The translations under genes were made by a program, and so were the position numbers. Below are positions 1 to 6,043 of a DNA stretch of 42,368 bases, one piece after another; the first letter of the stretch is position 1, and each line of letters opens with the position of its first letter. Source of the DNA: DASRUP01 sp036397395. Lineage in GTDB: Bacteria; Patescibacteriota; Minisyncoccia; Minisyncoccales; UBA10102. The stretch is taken from NCBI GenBank assembly GCA_036397395.1, contig DASWIZ010000028.1, positions 1 through 42,368 of the forward strand, in the 5' to 3' direction. The notes under the pieces were generated by a model. The model made no database searches and was not told the origin of the DNA. It saw nothing but the letters and a program-made list of their open reading frames with translations.

Positions 1-74
1 CTTGCGTTTTCATTCTTGAGACGGGTAACTGTCTGTCTGAGACGCTGTTCAACTGTGAGTTGTCCTTTTGGCAT
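1..74 (-). CDS. N-terminus of an unidentified protein, cut by the window edge
   Basis: An ATG at 74-72 opens a frame that runs off the window; 24 residues are visible (MPKGQLTVEQRLRQTVTRLK then NENA). The heptad-like run of Leu, Val, Arg and Gln suggests a helical or coiled-coil start, but too little is present to name a family. There is no Shine-Dalgarno sequence. A TATGAT box preceded by TG lies only 11 nt upstream, so the message would be almost leaderless. The function is unknown. Confidence 0.5.
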   Translation of the reverse strand, partial: MPKGQLTVEQRLRQTVTRLKNENA

Positions 75-85
75 TGGTGAGGACT

Positions 86-91
86 ATCATA
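86..91 (-). promoter_or_regulatory. Extended -10 promoter for the partial gene at 1-74
   Basis: On the minus strand TATGAT is preceded by TGG, an extended -10 arrangement. No good -35 box is seen 16-18 nt upstream. Predicted initiation is near 79, about 5 nt before the ATG. Confidence 0.4.
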
Positions 92-152
92 CCACGCGGT
101 CAATCCTTCGTGTAGGAAGTTATCCCCAGTGAGCAGTTACATCGCGATTTGA

Positions 153-215
153 GAGAGTTTTTGCCCAGGATTGGAGGCGGCGGAAGCCTTCTCAATCTGA
201 CGGAGATTATGAGTT
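153..215 (-). pseudogene. Decayed C-terminal fragment of an aspartate-type aminotransferase
   Basis: Translating the minus strand just after the stop of the small gene at 217 gives NLRQIEK and then, after a one-base frame change, FRRLQSWAKTL. This closely matches the end of the intact aminotransferase at 642-1847 (EEIEQGFFRLQSWAKTL). The two copies share 24 identical bases (157-180 and 649-672). The fragment has no start and is frameshifted, so it looks like the tail of a deleted or partly duplicated homologue. Confidence 0.45.
157..180. repeat. 24-bp direct repeat, second copy at 649-672
   Basis: The run starting GTTTTTGCCCAGGATTGG is identical at 157-180 and 649-672. The second copy is the 3' coding end of the aminotransferase gene; the first lies in the decayed fragment. 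The pair flanks the small hypothetical gene and the RNA locus, so recombination between the copies would remove both. Confidence 0.75.
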
Positions 216-216
216 T

Positions 217-426
217 CTATTTATGGTTAAATTTCCGGATTTCCCGGTCGAGAGCATCAGCATCTTTTCCGGCAAAGAGTTTCTTTCGTAACCTGGTGTA
301 GTCTCCGTGCGGCGGCACTAAAATCTGCCATACTTGTATGGCTTTTTCAGGACCGAGCTTTTCAAGCAATGCCTCAAAAGCATCAGTAAGCAAAGATTGG
401 TTATTCTTCTTGTTTGCTTTGGTCAT
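217..426 (-). CDS. Small hypothetical protein (69 aa)
   Basis: A short basic, mostly helical protein (MTKANKKNNQSLLTDAFEAL...) with a central EKLGPEKAIQVWQILVPP segment and a charged C-terminus. I do not recognise a family. It has no signal peptide or membrane segment. Start is ATG at 426-424; there is no clear Shine-Dalgarno sequence. It is divergent from the RNA locus that begins near 449, so the two share a promoter region. The decayed aminotransferase tail follows its stop directly. Confidence 0.55.
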   Translation of the reverse strand: MTKANKKNNQSLLTDAFEALLEKLGPEKAIQVWQILVPPHGDYTRLRKKLFAGKDADALDREIRKFNHK

Positions 427-442
427 GTTTCGTTGCTATAAT
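414..442 (+). promoter_or_regulatory. Promoter of the structured RNA locus
   Basis: TTGCTT (414-419), a 17-nt spacer and a perfect TATAAT (437-442) preceded by TGC (extended -10). Initiation is predicted at G449 or G450, exactly the first base of an 11-bp closing stem. No coding frame starts just downstream on this strand, which points to an RNA gene. Confidence 0.65.
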
Positions 443-531
443 TCTTTTGGGTGGGCCCTGCGTAGTGCCGATCCCGGCTTGTCACCTGGGAATCGGGGGG
501 TGCAAATCCCCTAGGGTCCACCCCGAGAAAC

Positions 532-561
532 TTGACAAGAATCTTTGGTTCGTGATAGTAT
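532..561 (+). promoter_or_regulatory. Second, internal promoter of the RNA locus
   Basis: A perfect TTGACA (532-537), an 18-nt spacer and TAGTAT (556-561). Initiation is predicted near G568, which is the first base of a 17-nt segment complementary to the upstream RNA. Confidence 0.55.
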
Positions 562-567
562 ATAAGT

Positions 568-643
568 GGTGACAAGTCGGGATCATCGCATTGCGCGATT
601 CCCTATCCATTTCCTCCGCCACAAGCGGAGGTTTTGGTTTTTT
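568..643 (+). ncRNA. Candidate small RNA complementary to the upstream RNA hairpin
   Basis: A predicted RNA of about 75 nt runs from the internal promoter to a strong terminator. Its first 17 nt, GGTGACAAGTCGGGATC (568-584), can pair with 470-486 (GATCCCGGCTTGTCACC) over 17 positions with one G-U. It also has a local hairpin (579-582 plus 585-589 with 595-603, two bases bulged) and the terminator hairpin. The same 5' bases are used in the local hairpin and in the long pairing, so the two folds compete. If only one long transcript exists, the pairing would be intramolecular. Confidence 0.5.
613..643 (+). terminator. Rho-independent terminator of the RNA locus
   Basis: CCTCCGC (613-619) and GCGGAGG (625-631) form a perfect 7-bp stem with loop CACAA, followed by TTTTGGTTTTTT. 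It ends on the stop codon of the convergent aminotransferase gene. Confidence 0.85.
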
Positions 644-1847
644 ACAGGGTTTTTGCCCAGGATTGGAGGCGGAAGAAACCTTGTTCTATTTCCTCGGGGC
701 TGCAGGCGAATGAGAAGCGTAAATGGTTTTCCGCGGTCGGGCCAAAGGCTATTCCCGGAATTGTTATAACTTTTGCTTCTTTTAAAATTTTTACCGCAAG
801 CTCTATAGACGGCATGTCCATCTTATAGCGAGCGAGAATGTAATAGGCGCCTTCTGGTTTTTGGTATTCAAAAAAATCCGGCATTTCGTCTAGTTTTTGG
901 CACATACGTTCCCTGTTTGCCGTGAGTTTTTCTACTAAATCTAAAACGTGTTCGTCGCCATTTTTCAAAGCGGCAATAGCTGCTTTTTGCGAAATGGCAG
1001 GCGCGCAAATGGCCAGGGCGTCGTGCACTTTGAGCATATGGTTTATAATCCCCTGTTCGGCCACCGCATATCCCACGCGGTATCCGGTAAGCGAGTATTT
1101 TTTGGAAAAACTGCCGCATAAAATAACGCGGTCTTTTATGTCTGCAAAAAAAATAGGCGAAACAAATTCTTTGTTGTCGTACACTAAAAAGTCGTATGTT
1201 TCGTCGGTAATAATTACCAGATCATTTTCTTTTGCCAAATCCGCCAAAGCACGCAACTCTTCTTTGGCAAACACCGTGCCTGTAGGGTTTGAGGGATGCG
1301 AAAATAAAATGGCTTTGGTTTTGGGGGTTACCGCGTCTTTTACCGCTTGCATGTTTAACCGCCAGCCGTTCTGCCCTTCTAAAGTGACAAACACAGCTTT
1401 GCCGCCAACCTGCAACGCTTGTTCACTATACGACGCAAACGATGGCGAAAGCACGATTACCTGGTCGCCCTCGTCCAACAGCACGCTCAAGGCGCACATT
1501 ACAGCTTCCTGGCAACCTGAAGTTACCATAACTTCATGGGCTGCAACCGCAGTCCCTTTTCGGGCTGTTAGGTCTTTTGCAATAAGCTCGCGCAACTCGG
1601 GAATGCCGGGTTCTAACGTATAGCGCGCGGTGTCCTTTTCGAGCAAAGCTTTGCGGATGCCTTCTTTAATATATTCTGGCGTGTCTATATACGGAATTCC
1701 CTGGCCAAAAGAAACAATGTCTCCCCCAATTTCATGCGCCAGCATAGACATTTCCTTAATGGGAGTAATAGTCATATGCTGTACGCGACGCGAAATATTT
1801 TTCGTGCGCACCTCGCGCCCGGTAGAATCCAAAACTGATTTTGGCAT
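642..1847 (-). CDS. Aspartate-type aminotransferase (PLP fold type I, class I/II)
   Basis: This 401-aa enzyme would transfer an amino group between an amino acid and a 2-oxoacid in the cytoplasm. From the chosen Met, the PLP features are SHPSNPTG (Asn 187), TDETYDF (Asp 215, Tyr 218) and SFSKKYSLTGYRVGY with Schiff-base Lys 249; the Arg near the end (HLRFSFA) would bind the substrate carboxylate. Length is normal for the family. An upstream in-frame ATG at 1853 exists, but the -10 box at 1856-1861 puts initiation near 1849, so ATG 1847 is the better start. Substrate (Asp, Ala or aromatic) cannot be read from the sequence. Confidence 0.9.
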   Translation of the reverse strand: MPKSVLDSTGREVRTKNISRRVQHMTITPIKEMSMLAHEIGGDIVSFGQGIPYIDTPEYIKEGIRKALLEKDTARYTLEPGIPELRELIAKDLTARKGTAVAAHEVMVTSGCQEAVMCALSVLLDEGDQVIVLSPSFASYSEQALQVGGKAVFVTLEGQNGWRLNMQAVKDAVTPKTKAILFSHPSNPTGTVFAKEELRALADLAKENDLVIITDETYDFLVYDNKEFVSPIFFADIKDRVILCGSFSKKYSLTGYRVGYAVAEQGIINHMLKVHDALAICAPAISQKAAIAALKNGDEHVLDLVEKLTANRERMCQKLDEMPDFFEYQKPEGAYYILARYKMDMPSIELAVKILKEAKVITIPGIAFGPTAENHLRFSFACSPEEIEQGFFRLQSWAKTL

Positions 1848-1855
1848 ATGCAAAC

Positions 1856-1884
1856 ATTATACGCCTAGCTATATCTCCTCGCAA
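1856..1884 (-). promoter_or_regulatory. Promoter of the aminotransferase gene
   Basis: On the minus strand TTGCGA (1884-1879), a 17-nt spacer and a perfect TATAAT (1861-1856). Predicted initiation near 1849 gives a leaderless or 2-nt leader message for the ATG at 1847. Confidence 0.6.
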
Positions 1885-1886
1885 TC

Positions 1887-1915
1887 TTGACATAAATAAA
1901 AATGAGTGATAAAGT
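1887..1915 (+). promoter_or_regulatory. Promoter of the plus-strand metabolic block
   Basis: TTGACA (1887-1892), a 17-nt spacer and TAAAGT (1910-1915) with TGA just before it (extended -10). It is divergent from the aminotransferase promoter; the two -35 boxes are 2 nt apart. Confidence 0.75.
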
Positions 1916-1959
1916 AATACCCAGCCAAACCAAATCTGAACCTTGAAAGGAGAATACCG

Positions 1960-2562
1960 ATGCCCTTACCAGACAGGGTTATACAGCGAATCGCCGAGCA
2001 CCCTTGGCCCAAACAGGTAGGCGAAACGCGACTAGTCTCACCCTACTTTTTCGGCCGCGGAACGATTGAACGCGATTTCCGATACCCAGACGGAAAAATT
2101 ATGTCGTTCCAGCTTTGGGACGCAGAACCTCCCAAAGATCGAGCCTCGATAGTGCTTCCGGTTACCTCCGAGGACTTGGTAGTTGTACTGCTTCAGTACT
2201 GCCAAGCTATTGGAAAGGCGATTGTTGAGGTCCCAGGTGGTGTTCCAAGCAACGACAACGAGCCAGACGACGAAGTCGCCAAGCGCGAAGTCGAGGAAGA
2301 AACAGGCTTCGAAGTGGGAGAATTAATAGACCTTGGCTCCGCTTATTGGGAACCGCACTACAAAACCCTGGCGTTCTCGGCCTTCCTGGCCAAAGACTGC
2401 AGAAACATCAGGCCTGCGCGACCGGATGCTACCGAAAGTATCCTTGTCGAAACCCTCACCTGGGACGAATGGATGGCAGTATGCCGAGATGTAAACCTAG
2501 TAAGGGACAGTAAATCCCTTACCGTCACCTTCCTAGCAATGCCCTACCTTGGAAAACTGTAA
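1960..2562 (+). CDS. NUDIX hydrolase (ADP-ribose pyrophosphatase-like)
   Basis: A 200-aa protein with a Nudix box at residues 94-117 (Glu 101, then REVEEETGF at 109-117), the Mg-binding helix that hydrolyses nucleoside diphosphates linked to another group. The stretch before the first Gly has one residue more than the strict consensus. The N-terminal beta region with a proline-rich loop resembles the ADP-sugar pyrophosphatase subgroup, but the substrate is not certain. Start ATG 1960 follows a good AAAGGAG (1946-1952). It is first in a plus-strand unit with the genes at 2585 and 2966. Codon use is richer in G+C than the minus-strand genes around it. Confidence 0.85.
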   Translation: MPLPDRVIQRIAEHPWPKQVGETRLVSPYFFGRGTIERDFRYPDGKIMSFQLWDAEPPKDRASIVLPVTSEDLVVVLLQYCQAIGKAIVEVPGGVPSNDNEPDDEVAKREVEEETGFEVGELIDLGSAYWEPHYKTLAFSAFLAKDCRNIRPARPDATESILVETLTWDEWMAVCRDVNLVRDSKSLTVTFLAMPYLGKL

Positions 2563-2584
2563 ACTACAGTATAGGAGGATTATC

Positions 2585-2857
2585 ATGAGTAAACTGGAAT
2601 ACACTGGCACCTATTCTGTTATTCACACAGATACAGGTGTAGAAAAATTGTTTTCCGGAGTCGTTTCCTTTCCCAACAGCGTCTCTGTTGAAAAAAACAG
2701 AATATCCGTTCAAAATGGACGGGTCCAGGAAGTGCCAGTAGGGGGCTTTCAACTTTACTCCGAGGGAGACTTCTTTGCCTCCATAGGATACAGATACGTC
2801 AAAGAAATTCATGATGGGATTGGAAACGTACTCTGGCAAAACCGGCATTGTGCCTAA
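2585..2857 (+). CDS. Hypothetical protein (90 aa)
   Basis: ATG 2585 is chosen because AGGAGG (2573-2578) sits 6 nt upstream; an earlier in-frame ATG at 2549 overlaps the NUDIX gene and lacks such a site. The protein (MSKLEYTGTYSVIHTDTGVE...) is mostly beta, with aromatic and Gly residues and a C-terminal HDGIGNVLW. I do not recognise it. It may be a small beta-barrel partner of its neighbours. It follows the NUDIX gene by 22 nt, so the two are probably co-transcribed. Confidence 0.6.
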   Translation: MSKLEYTGTYSVIHTDTGVEKLFSGVVSFPNSVSVEKNRISVQNGRVQEVPVGGFQLYSEGDFFASIGYRYVKEIHDGIGNVLWQNRHCA

Positions 2858-2883
2858 ACTCGATGCCGAGCGGCTCTTTCAAC

Positions 2884-2935
2884 AAGCGCCTGGTGGGGAA
2901 ATTCAAACAACGAATTATCCATCCGGCGCTTCCTT
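2884..2935 (+). terminator. Weak terminator or attenuator hairpin before the aldo/keto reductase
   Basis: AAGCGCC..GG.GG at 2884-2896 pairs with 2919-2931 (CCATCCGGCGCTT) across a 22-nt loop, followed by CCTTTT. Its left arm is nearly the same as that of the terminator at 3959, so homologous hairpins lie on both sides of the reductase gene. The short T tract suggests partial read-through. Confidence 0.5.
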
Positions 2936-2965
2936 TTCCCAAAATAGACGAAAAAGGAGGATATT

Positions 2966-3946
2966 TTGGAGACGAAAGTTCTTGGACGCACCGGCCTTCA
3001 AGTTTCCATTGTTGGATTGGGAGGGGCAAATATCGGCTTAAAAGAACCGAATGACCCTTATCGTCAGCATATTCTGGAGCCGTCTGCGAGTATCGCAAAT
3101 CCAGAACTCGGTATTGCGACTGTCCGCGCAGCATTGGAATCAGGTGCTACCCTAATCGACACTGCCCCCAGATATCAGGCAGGGGCAAGCGAACTGACGA
3201 TTGGAGTAGCCCTTTACACCAGTCCCGAGTTAGCCCAGAACGCCATCGTGACCACCAAGCTCGGATGCACCTACCCAGGGGATGGTTTCGACCACTCTTA
3301 TGAAAAAGCCAGAGAAATATTCAGGCAAAGCATGAGGCTCCTGGGAAAAAGTTCGCTTGAGATCGCGTATCTGCATGACCCGATGGGTTTCGACATGAAC
3401 CTTGTTATGGGACCTAACGGTACCATGCAAGCGCTCCGCGATCTTCGCAACAACGGCAAAATAAAATGGATAGGCATTGCGGCAAACGATCCAGACACTG
3501 CTGCAGACTACATTGAAACCGGACAGTTTGATGTAGCAACCGTGTCCGGGGCTTGGAGCCTGATTAACCAGAGAGCGGCGGAACGCATCTTTCCGGCTGC
3601 GGCGCGCCATAATGTCGGCATTGTGGTTACGACTGCCATTGAGCGGGGACTTCTGGCGACCGGCGGGCCGGAAAACAAGCATTACCTTGAACGTAACTTC
3701 TCACCCGCATGCATTGCGCGCGTTTCACAAATAAAAGCGCTCTGCGAAAGCTTTTCGATTCCCTTGGTGGCAGCGGCACTCCAGTGGTGCACTCGCCACC
3801 CCCAAGTGGCATGCACTATTCCGGGAGCACGTATACCGGAGGAAGCGCGACAAAATACTCTTGCGGGATTGATCGAGATTCCAGAAGATTTCTGGGGCGC
3901 GCTCGACCCGCTGGTGGAGCACTTTGAATCCTATCAGGAGGTATAG
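2966..3946 (+). CDS. Aldo/keto reductase (aldose 1-dehydrogenase-like)
   Basis: A 326-aa NAD(P)-dependent oxidoreductase of the TIM-barrel AKR superfamily. The catalytic tetrad is intact: Asp 65 and Tyr 70 (LIDTAPRY), Lys 98 (VTTKLG) and His 137 (YLHDP). The opening KVLGRTGLQVSIVGLGG and the overall pattern resemble D-threo-aldose or fucose 1-dehydrogenases, so it may oxidise or reduce a sugar. The start is TTG at 2966, supported by AAGGAGG (2954-2960). It probably shares the promoter at 1887 with the upstream genes and ends at the strong terminator at 3959-4009. Confidence 0.88.
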   Translation: METKVLGRTGLQVSIVGLGGANIGLKEPNDPYRQHILEPSASIANPELGIATVRAALESGATLIDTAPRYQAGASELTIGVALYTSPELAQNAIVTTKLGCTYPGDGFDHSYEKAREIFRQSMRLLGKSSLEIAYLHDPMGFDMNLVMGPNGTMQALRDLRNNGKIKWIGIAANDPDTAADYIETGQFDVATVSGAWSLINQRAAERIFPAAARHNVGIVVTTAIERGLLATGGPENKHYLERNFSPACIARVSQIKALCESFSIPLVAAALQWCTRHPQVACTIPGARIPEEARQNTLAGLIEIPEDFWGALDPLVEHFESYQEV

Positions 3947-3958
3947 CAGGTCTTTTAT

Positions 3959-4009
3959 AAGCGCCTGGCGGAAATTCGTGCGAACGAACCCTTCCGCCCG
4001 GCGCTTTTT
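3959..4009 (+). terminator. Rho-independent terminator after the aldo/keto reductase
   Basis: AAGCGCCTGGCGGAA (3959-3973) pairs with TTCCGCCCGGCGCTT (3992-4006) over 15 positions with one mismatch, followed by a T run to 4009. Confidence 0.85.
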
Positions 4010-4012
4010 CAT

Positions 4013-4041
4013 TTGACAAATGTACTAAAAAAAGGTAATCT
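4013..4041 (+). promoter_or_regulatory. Promoter candidate for the IMPase-like gene
   Basis: A perfect TTGACA (4013-4018) lies right after the terminator. The -10 is less clear: TAATCT (4036-4041) at 17 nt or GGTAAT (4034-4039) at 15 nt. Confidence 0.45.
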
Positions 4042-4079
4042 TTTTTCACGGGAGATTCAAACATAAAGGAGACAGCAGT

Positions 4080-4910
4080 ATGCAGAACTTACAAGATGAA
4101 CGGGCACTCGCAATAAATCTCGCAACTCGCGGAGGAGAGGCGATTCAAGAAGTGCTCGAAGTACGGAAAGCAATCCAAAGGAGATGGTCCACGGAACGTC
4201 GCACTGAACTCAAAACCCACATTGATCTCACGGTTGACCGCATTGTGAGAGACGGAATACAGAGCGCCTTTCCGAACGACGCAATTCTCTCAGAAGAGAG
4301 CGCATTTCGCGAAGGAACCTCCGGGCGGGTTTGGGTGGTAGATTCCATAGATGGCACCTTAAACCTTCAGGGCCCCCTGTTTGGAATGTTCGCGGTTTGT
4401 ATCGCAATCACGGAAGGCGGCATCCCGGACCTGGGAGTTGCCTATTCTCCGAATGTTCAAACAGGGCAAGGGGGAAGAATCTGGATTGGAGAGAAAGAAA
4501 AGCAGTCACTTTATTCACCCGACTACCCAAAGATAGGACCTACAGAAATCCACGTTTCTGACTGCCATATACGCAATCAGGCAATCGGGGGATTTGACTC
4601 GGGCAAACACCACCGAACTGCCGTATACCCTTACCTCCAAAAATTGGAGCATGACACGGAGGGTGTGACCTGCCTGTATCGCATTGCGTCGGCCTCCCGG
4701 TCATTGCTTGCCGTGGCAACCGGTGACTGGGACTTTTATGGCGCCACCTCTCTGGAACCCGAAGATATGGCTGCTGCAGTACCAATTCTGCAGGGCGCCG
4801 GTGCCGTGGTCACCACCATCGACGGCCGGCCATGGACGATTGATGAACCGTCTATCTTGGCCGCAAATCCAGTGTTGCACAAAGACCTCCTGCAATACCT
4901 GAACTCGTAA
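4080..4910 (+). CDS. Inositol monophosphatase-family phosphatase
   Basis: A 276-aa Mg-dependent sugar- or nucleotide-phosphate phosphatase. The metal site is visible as LSEES (residues 70-74) and WVVDSIDGT (85-93, with Asp 88 and Asp 91); the C-terminal third Asp lies in SLEPEDMAAAV. WVVDSIDGT differs from the usual W-x-D-P-x-D-G-T by Ser for Pro. Substrate could be inositol phosphate, fructose bisphosphate, histidinol phosphate or PAP. Start ATG 4080 follows AAGGAGA. It has its own promoter region behind the reductase terminator. A second member of this family lies at 28302-29069. Confidence 0.85.
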   Translation: MQNLQDERALAINLATRGGEAIQEVLEVRKAIQRRWSTERRTELKTHIDLTVDRIVRDGIQSAFPNDAILSEESAFREGTSGRVWVVDSIDGTLNLQGPLFGMFAVCIAITEGGIPDLGVAYSPNVQTGQGGRIWIGEKEKQSLYSPDYPKIGPTEIHVSDCHIRNQAIGGFDSGKHHRTAVYPYLQKLEHDTEGVTCLYRIASASRSLLAVATGDWDFYGATSLEPEDMAAAVPILQGAGAVVTTIDGRPWTIDEPSILAANPVLHKDLLQYLNS

Positions 4911-4918
4911 CCAAAAGG

Positions 4919-4967
4919 AAACCTAAGCCCCCGCGGATTCAAAAAGGATTTGGGGATTGGTAGGTTT
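4919..4967. terminator. Possible two-way terminator between convergent genes
   Basis: AAACCTA (4919-4925) pairs with TAGGTTT (4961-4967), with inner CCCC/GGGG (4928-4931 with 4952-4955) and ATTC/GGAT pairing. It lies between the convergent stops at 4910 and 4974. The T tract is poor on the plus strand; on the minus strand CCTTTTGG follows. Confidence 0.4.
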
Positions 4968-4973
4968 CGAGAA

Positions 4974-5558
4974 TTACGTTGCGGACGTCTTCAAGTTCGG
5001 AGGTGTAGATGGCAAGCTATTTTTGTTTGGTTTATAATTATTAGATCTCGCACCGTAATTTTCCGTTTTTCTGTGGCAAGGGATACAAAGTGTACGACCA
5101 TTCGCGATATCAAATCGCAACTCTGGAAATTTTGAAAAAGACTTGATGTGATCTGCCTGCAATTTCCCATCATTTACCCCACAAACAACACATCGATATC
5201 CATCTCGTTCCAATACTGCATATCGCCATTTTTTATACTTAAAGCTCATTCTAATACCGGATCCTTTGAGTGTTGCTCCACCACGCCAATTAGGAGCGTT
5301 TTCGCCATATTGAACCGGCATTTTTGCAAAAGGACTTATCAACTTTCCTGATGAATACTGGCCCTTAAGTGTTTTACTAATTCTTTCTCTCTGTTCTTTT
5401 GTAAATGTTTGGCCTGTACGGTTTGTATTTCCTTTCTTGCTACAGCTTGTCGAACAGTATCGTCCCCAACCACGTTTGATGTTGTAGATATATGCTCTGA
5501 AAATAACCCCGCAATGTTCGCACGTTCTATCCTCTGTGTACTTCTCGTAGTACTTCAT
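4974..5558 (-). CDS. HNH endonuclease with NUMOD3 motif (homing-type)
   Basis: This 194-aa protein has an N-terminal zinc-finger-like segment (CEHC then CSTSC), a NUMOD3-type DNA-binding motif (FTKEQRERISKTLKGQ, about residues 52-67), the ENAPNWRGG linker common in phage and homing HNH nucleases, and a C-terminal HNH core (CVVC, ADHIKSF, N, CIPCH). It would cut DNA. Its ATG overlaps the stop of the transketolase fragment by 4 nt (5555-5558). The position directly behind a cut-short host gene fits a homing-endonuclease insertion. The expected Zn and His/Asn residues are all present, so it looks intact. Confidence 0.88.
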   Translation of the reverse strand: MKYYEKYTEDRTCEHCGVIFRAYIYNIKRGWGRYCSTSCSKKGNTNRTGQTFTKEQRERISKTLKGQYSSGKLISPFAKMPVQYGENAPNWRGGATLKGSGIRMSFKYKKWRYAVLERDGYRCVVCGVNDGKLQADHIKSFSKFPELRFDIANGRTLCIPCHRKTENYGARSNNYKPNKNSLPSTPPNLKTSAT

Positions 5559-6043
5559 AAACGCATATAAGTAGGCTTGCCATTTTCATACGAGTGTAAA
5601 ACTACATGCCTTACCTCTTCCTCACTTTCCGGGTAAAAGCGCTGTAGATTAGGAAGGTTCTTCAACAAGTCTTCTTCATTCTCGGGTCCCTGGAGATTGT
5701 GAGACATACCCAAGAAACGGTAGTGAGTGCTGCCTTGCACGCCGATAACTTTTACGTTTGCGTTGTGGTAGCACACGTCGTTTCGCAATTGCTCGTAATT
5801 CCGCATAGTAACAAACGGAATCATACTGTACACATATGGTTTCCAGTTTGCCAAAGCCAAACCAGCGGCCATGCCCATAAACGACTGCTCGGTAACACCA
5901 GCATTGAGAAATTGGTTAGGGAATTGCTTCCCGAATTCCTCAATATAAGAAAATCCGACGTCTCCGACGATTAAAATAATCCTTGGATCTTTCTCTGCCA
6001 GCTCCGTAAGCGTTTCGATAAAAATTTGCCGTGTATTTGTCAT
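5555..6043 (-). CDS. Transketolase C-terminal subunit, truncated after the Pyr domain
   Basis: A 162-aa protein matching the pyrimidine-binding domain of split transketolases, with the catalytic Glu in NAGVTEQSFMGMAAG. It stops right after the motif PTYMRL, where complete subunits go on through a linker and a C-terminal domain to about 300 residues. The missing part is not found in the 60 bases after the HNH gene. It overlaps the N-terminal subunit gene by 4 nt. It may be inactive, or this may be a naturally short form; the Pyr domain alone supplies the Glu and the cofactor pocket. Confidence 0.8.
   Translation of the reverse strand: MTNTRQIFIETLTELAEKDPRIILIVGDVGFSYIEEFGKQFPNQFLNAGVTEQSFMGMAAGLALANWKPYVYSMIPFVTMRNYEQLRNDVCYHNANVKVIGVQGSTHYRFLGMSHNLQGPENEEDLLKNLPNLQRFYPESEEEVRHVVLHSYENGKPTYMRL

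Larger units (their letters stand above)
449..643 (+). ncRNA. Candidate structured RNA with a tRNA-like 5' domain
   Basis: The 5' domain (449-523) folds as a three-way junction. Bases 449-459 pair with 513-523 (11 bp, one G-U). Bases 468-477 pair with 486-496 around an 8-nt loop CTTGTCAC with one bulged A. Bases 497-500 pair with 508-511 around the 7-nt loop TGCAAAT. The last loop resembles a tRNA T-loop and GTCAC resembles an Asp anticodon loop. There is no D-arm, the loop is one base too long, and the 3' end is ACCC, base-paired, not a free CCA. No terminator is seen before 643, so the transcript may extend about 195 nt. I do not recognise an Rfam family. Confidence 0.5.

Noticed and set aside
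449..523. A functional tRNA-Asp (GTC)
   Set aside because: There is no D-arm, the loop has 8 bases and the 3' end is a base-paired ACCC, so charging as a normal tRNA is unlikely. I report it as tRNA-like RNA.
922..1623. Long plus-strand open frame across the aminotransferase gene (233 codons)
   Set aside because: It is antisense to a protein with complete PLP motifs and shows only Ser/Thr-rich filler sequence. It is a shadow of the real gene.
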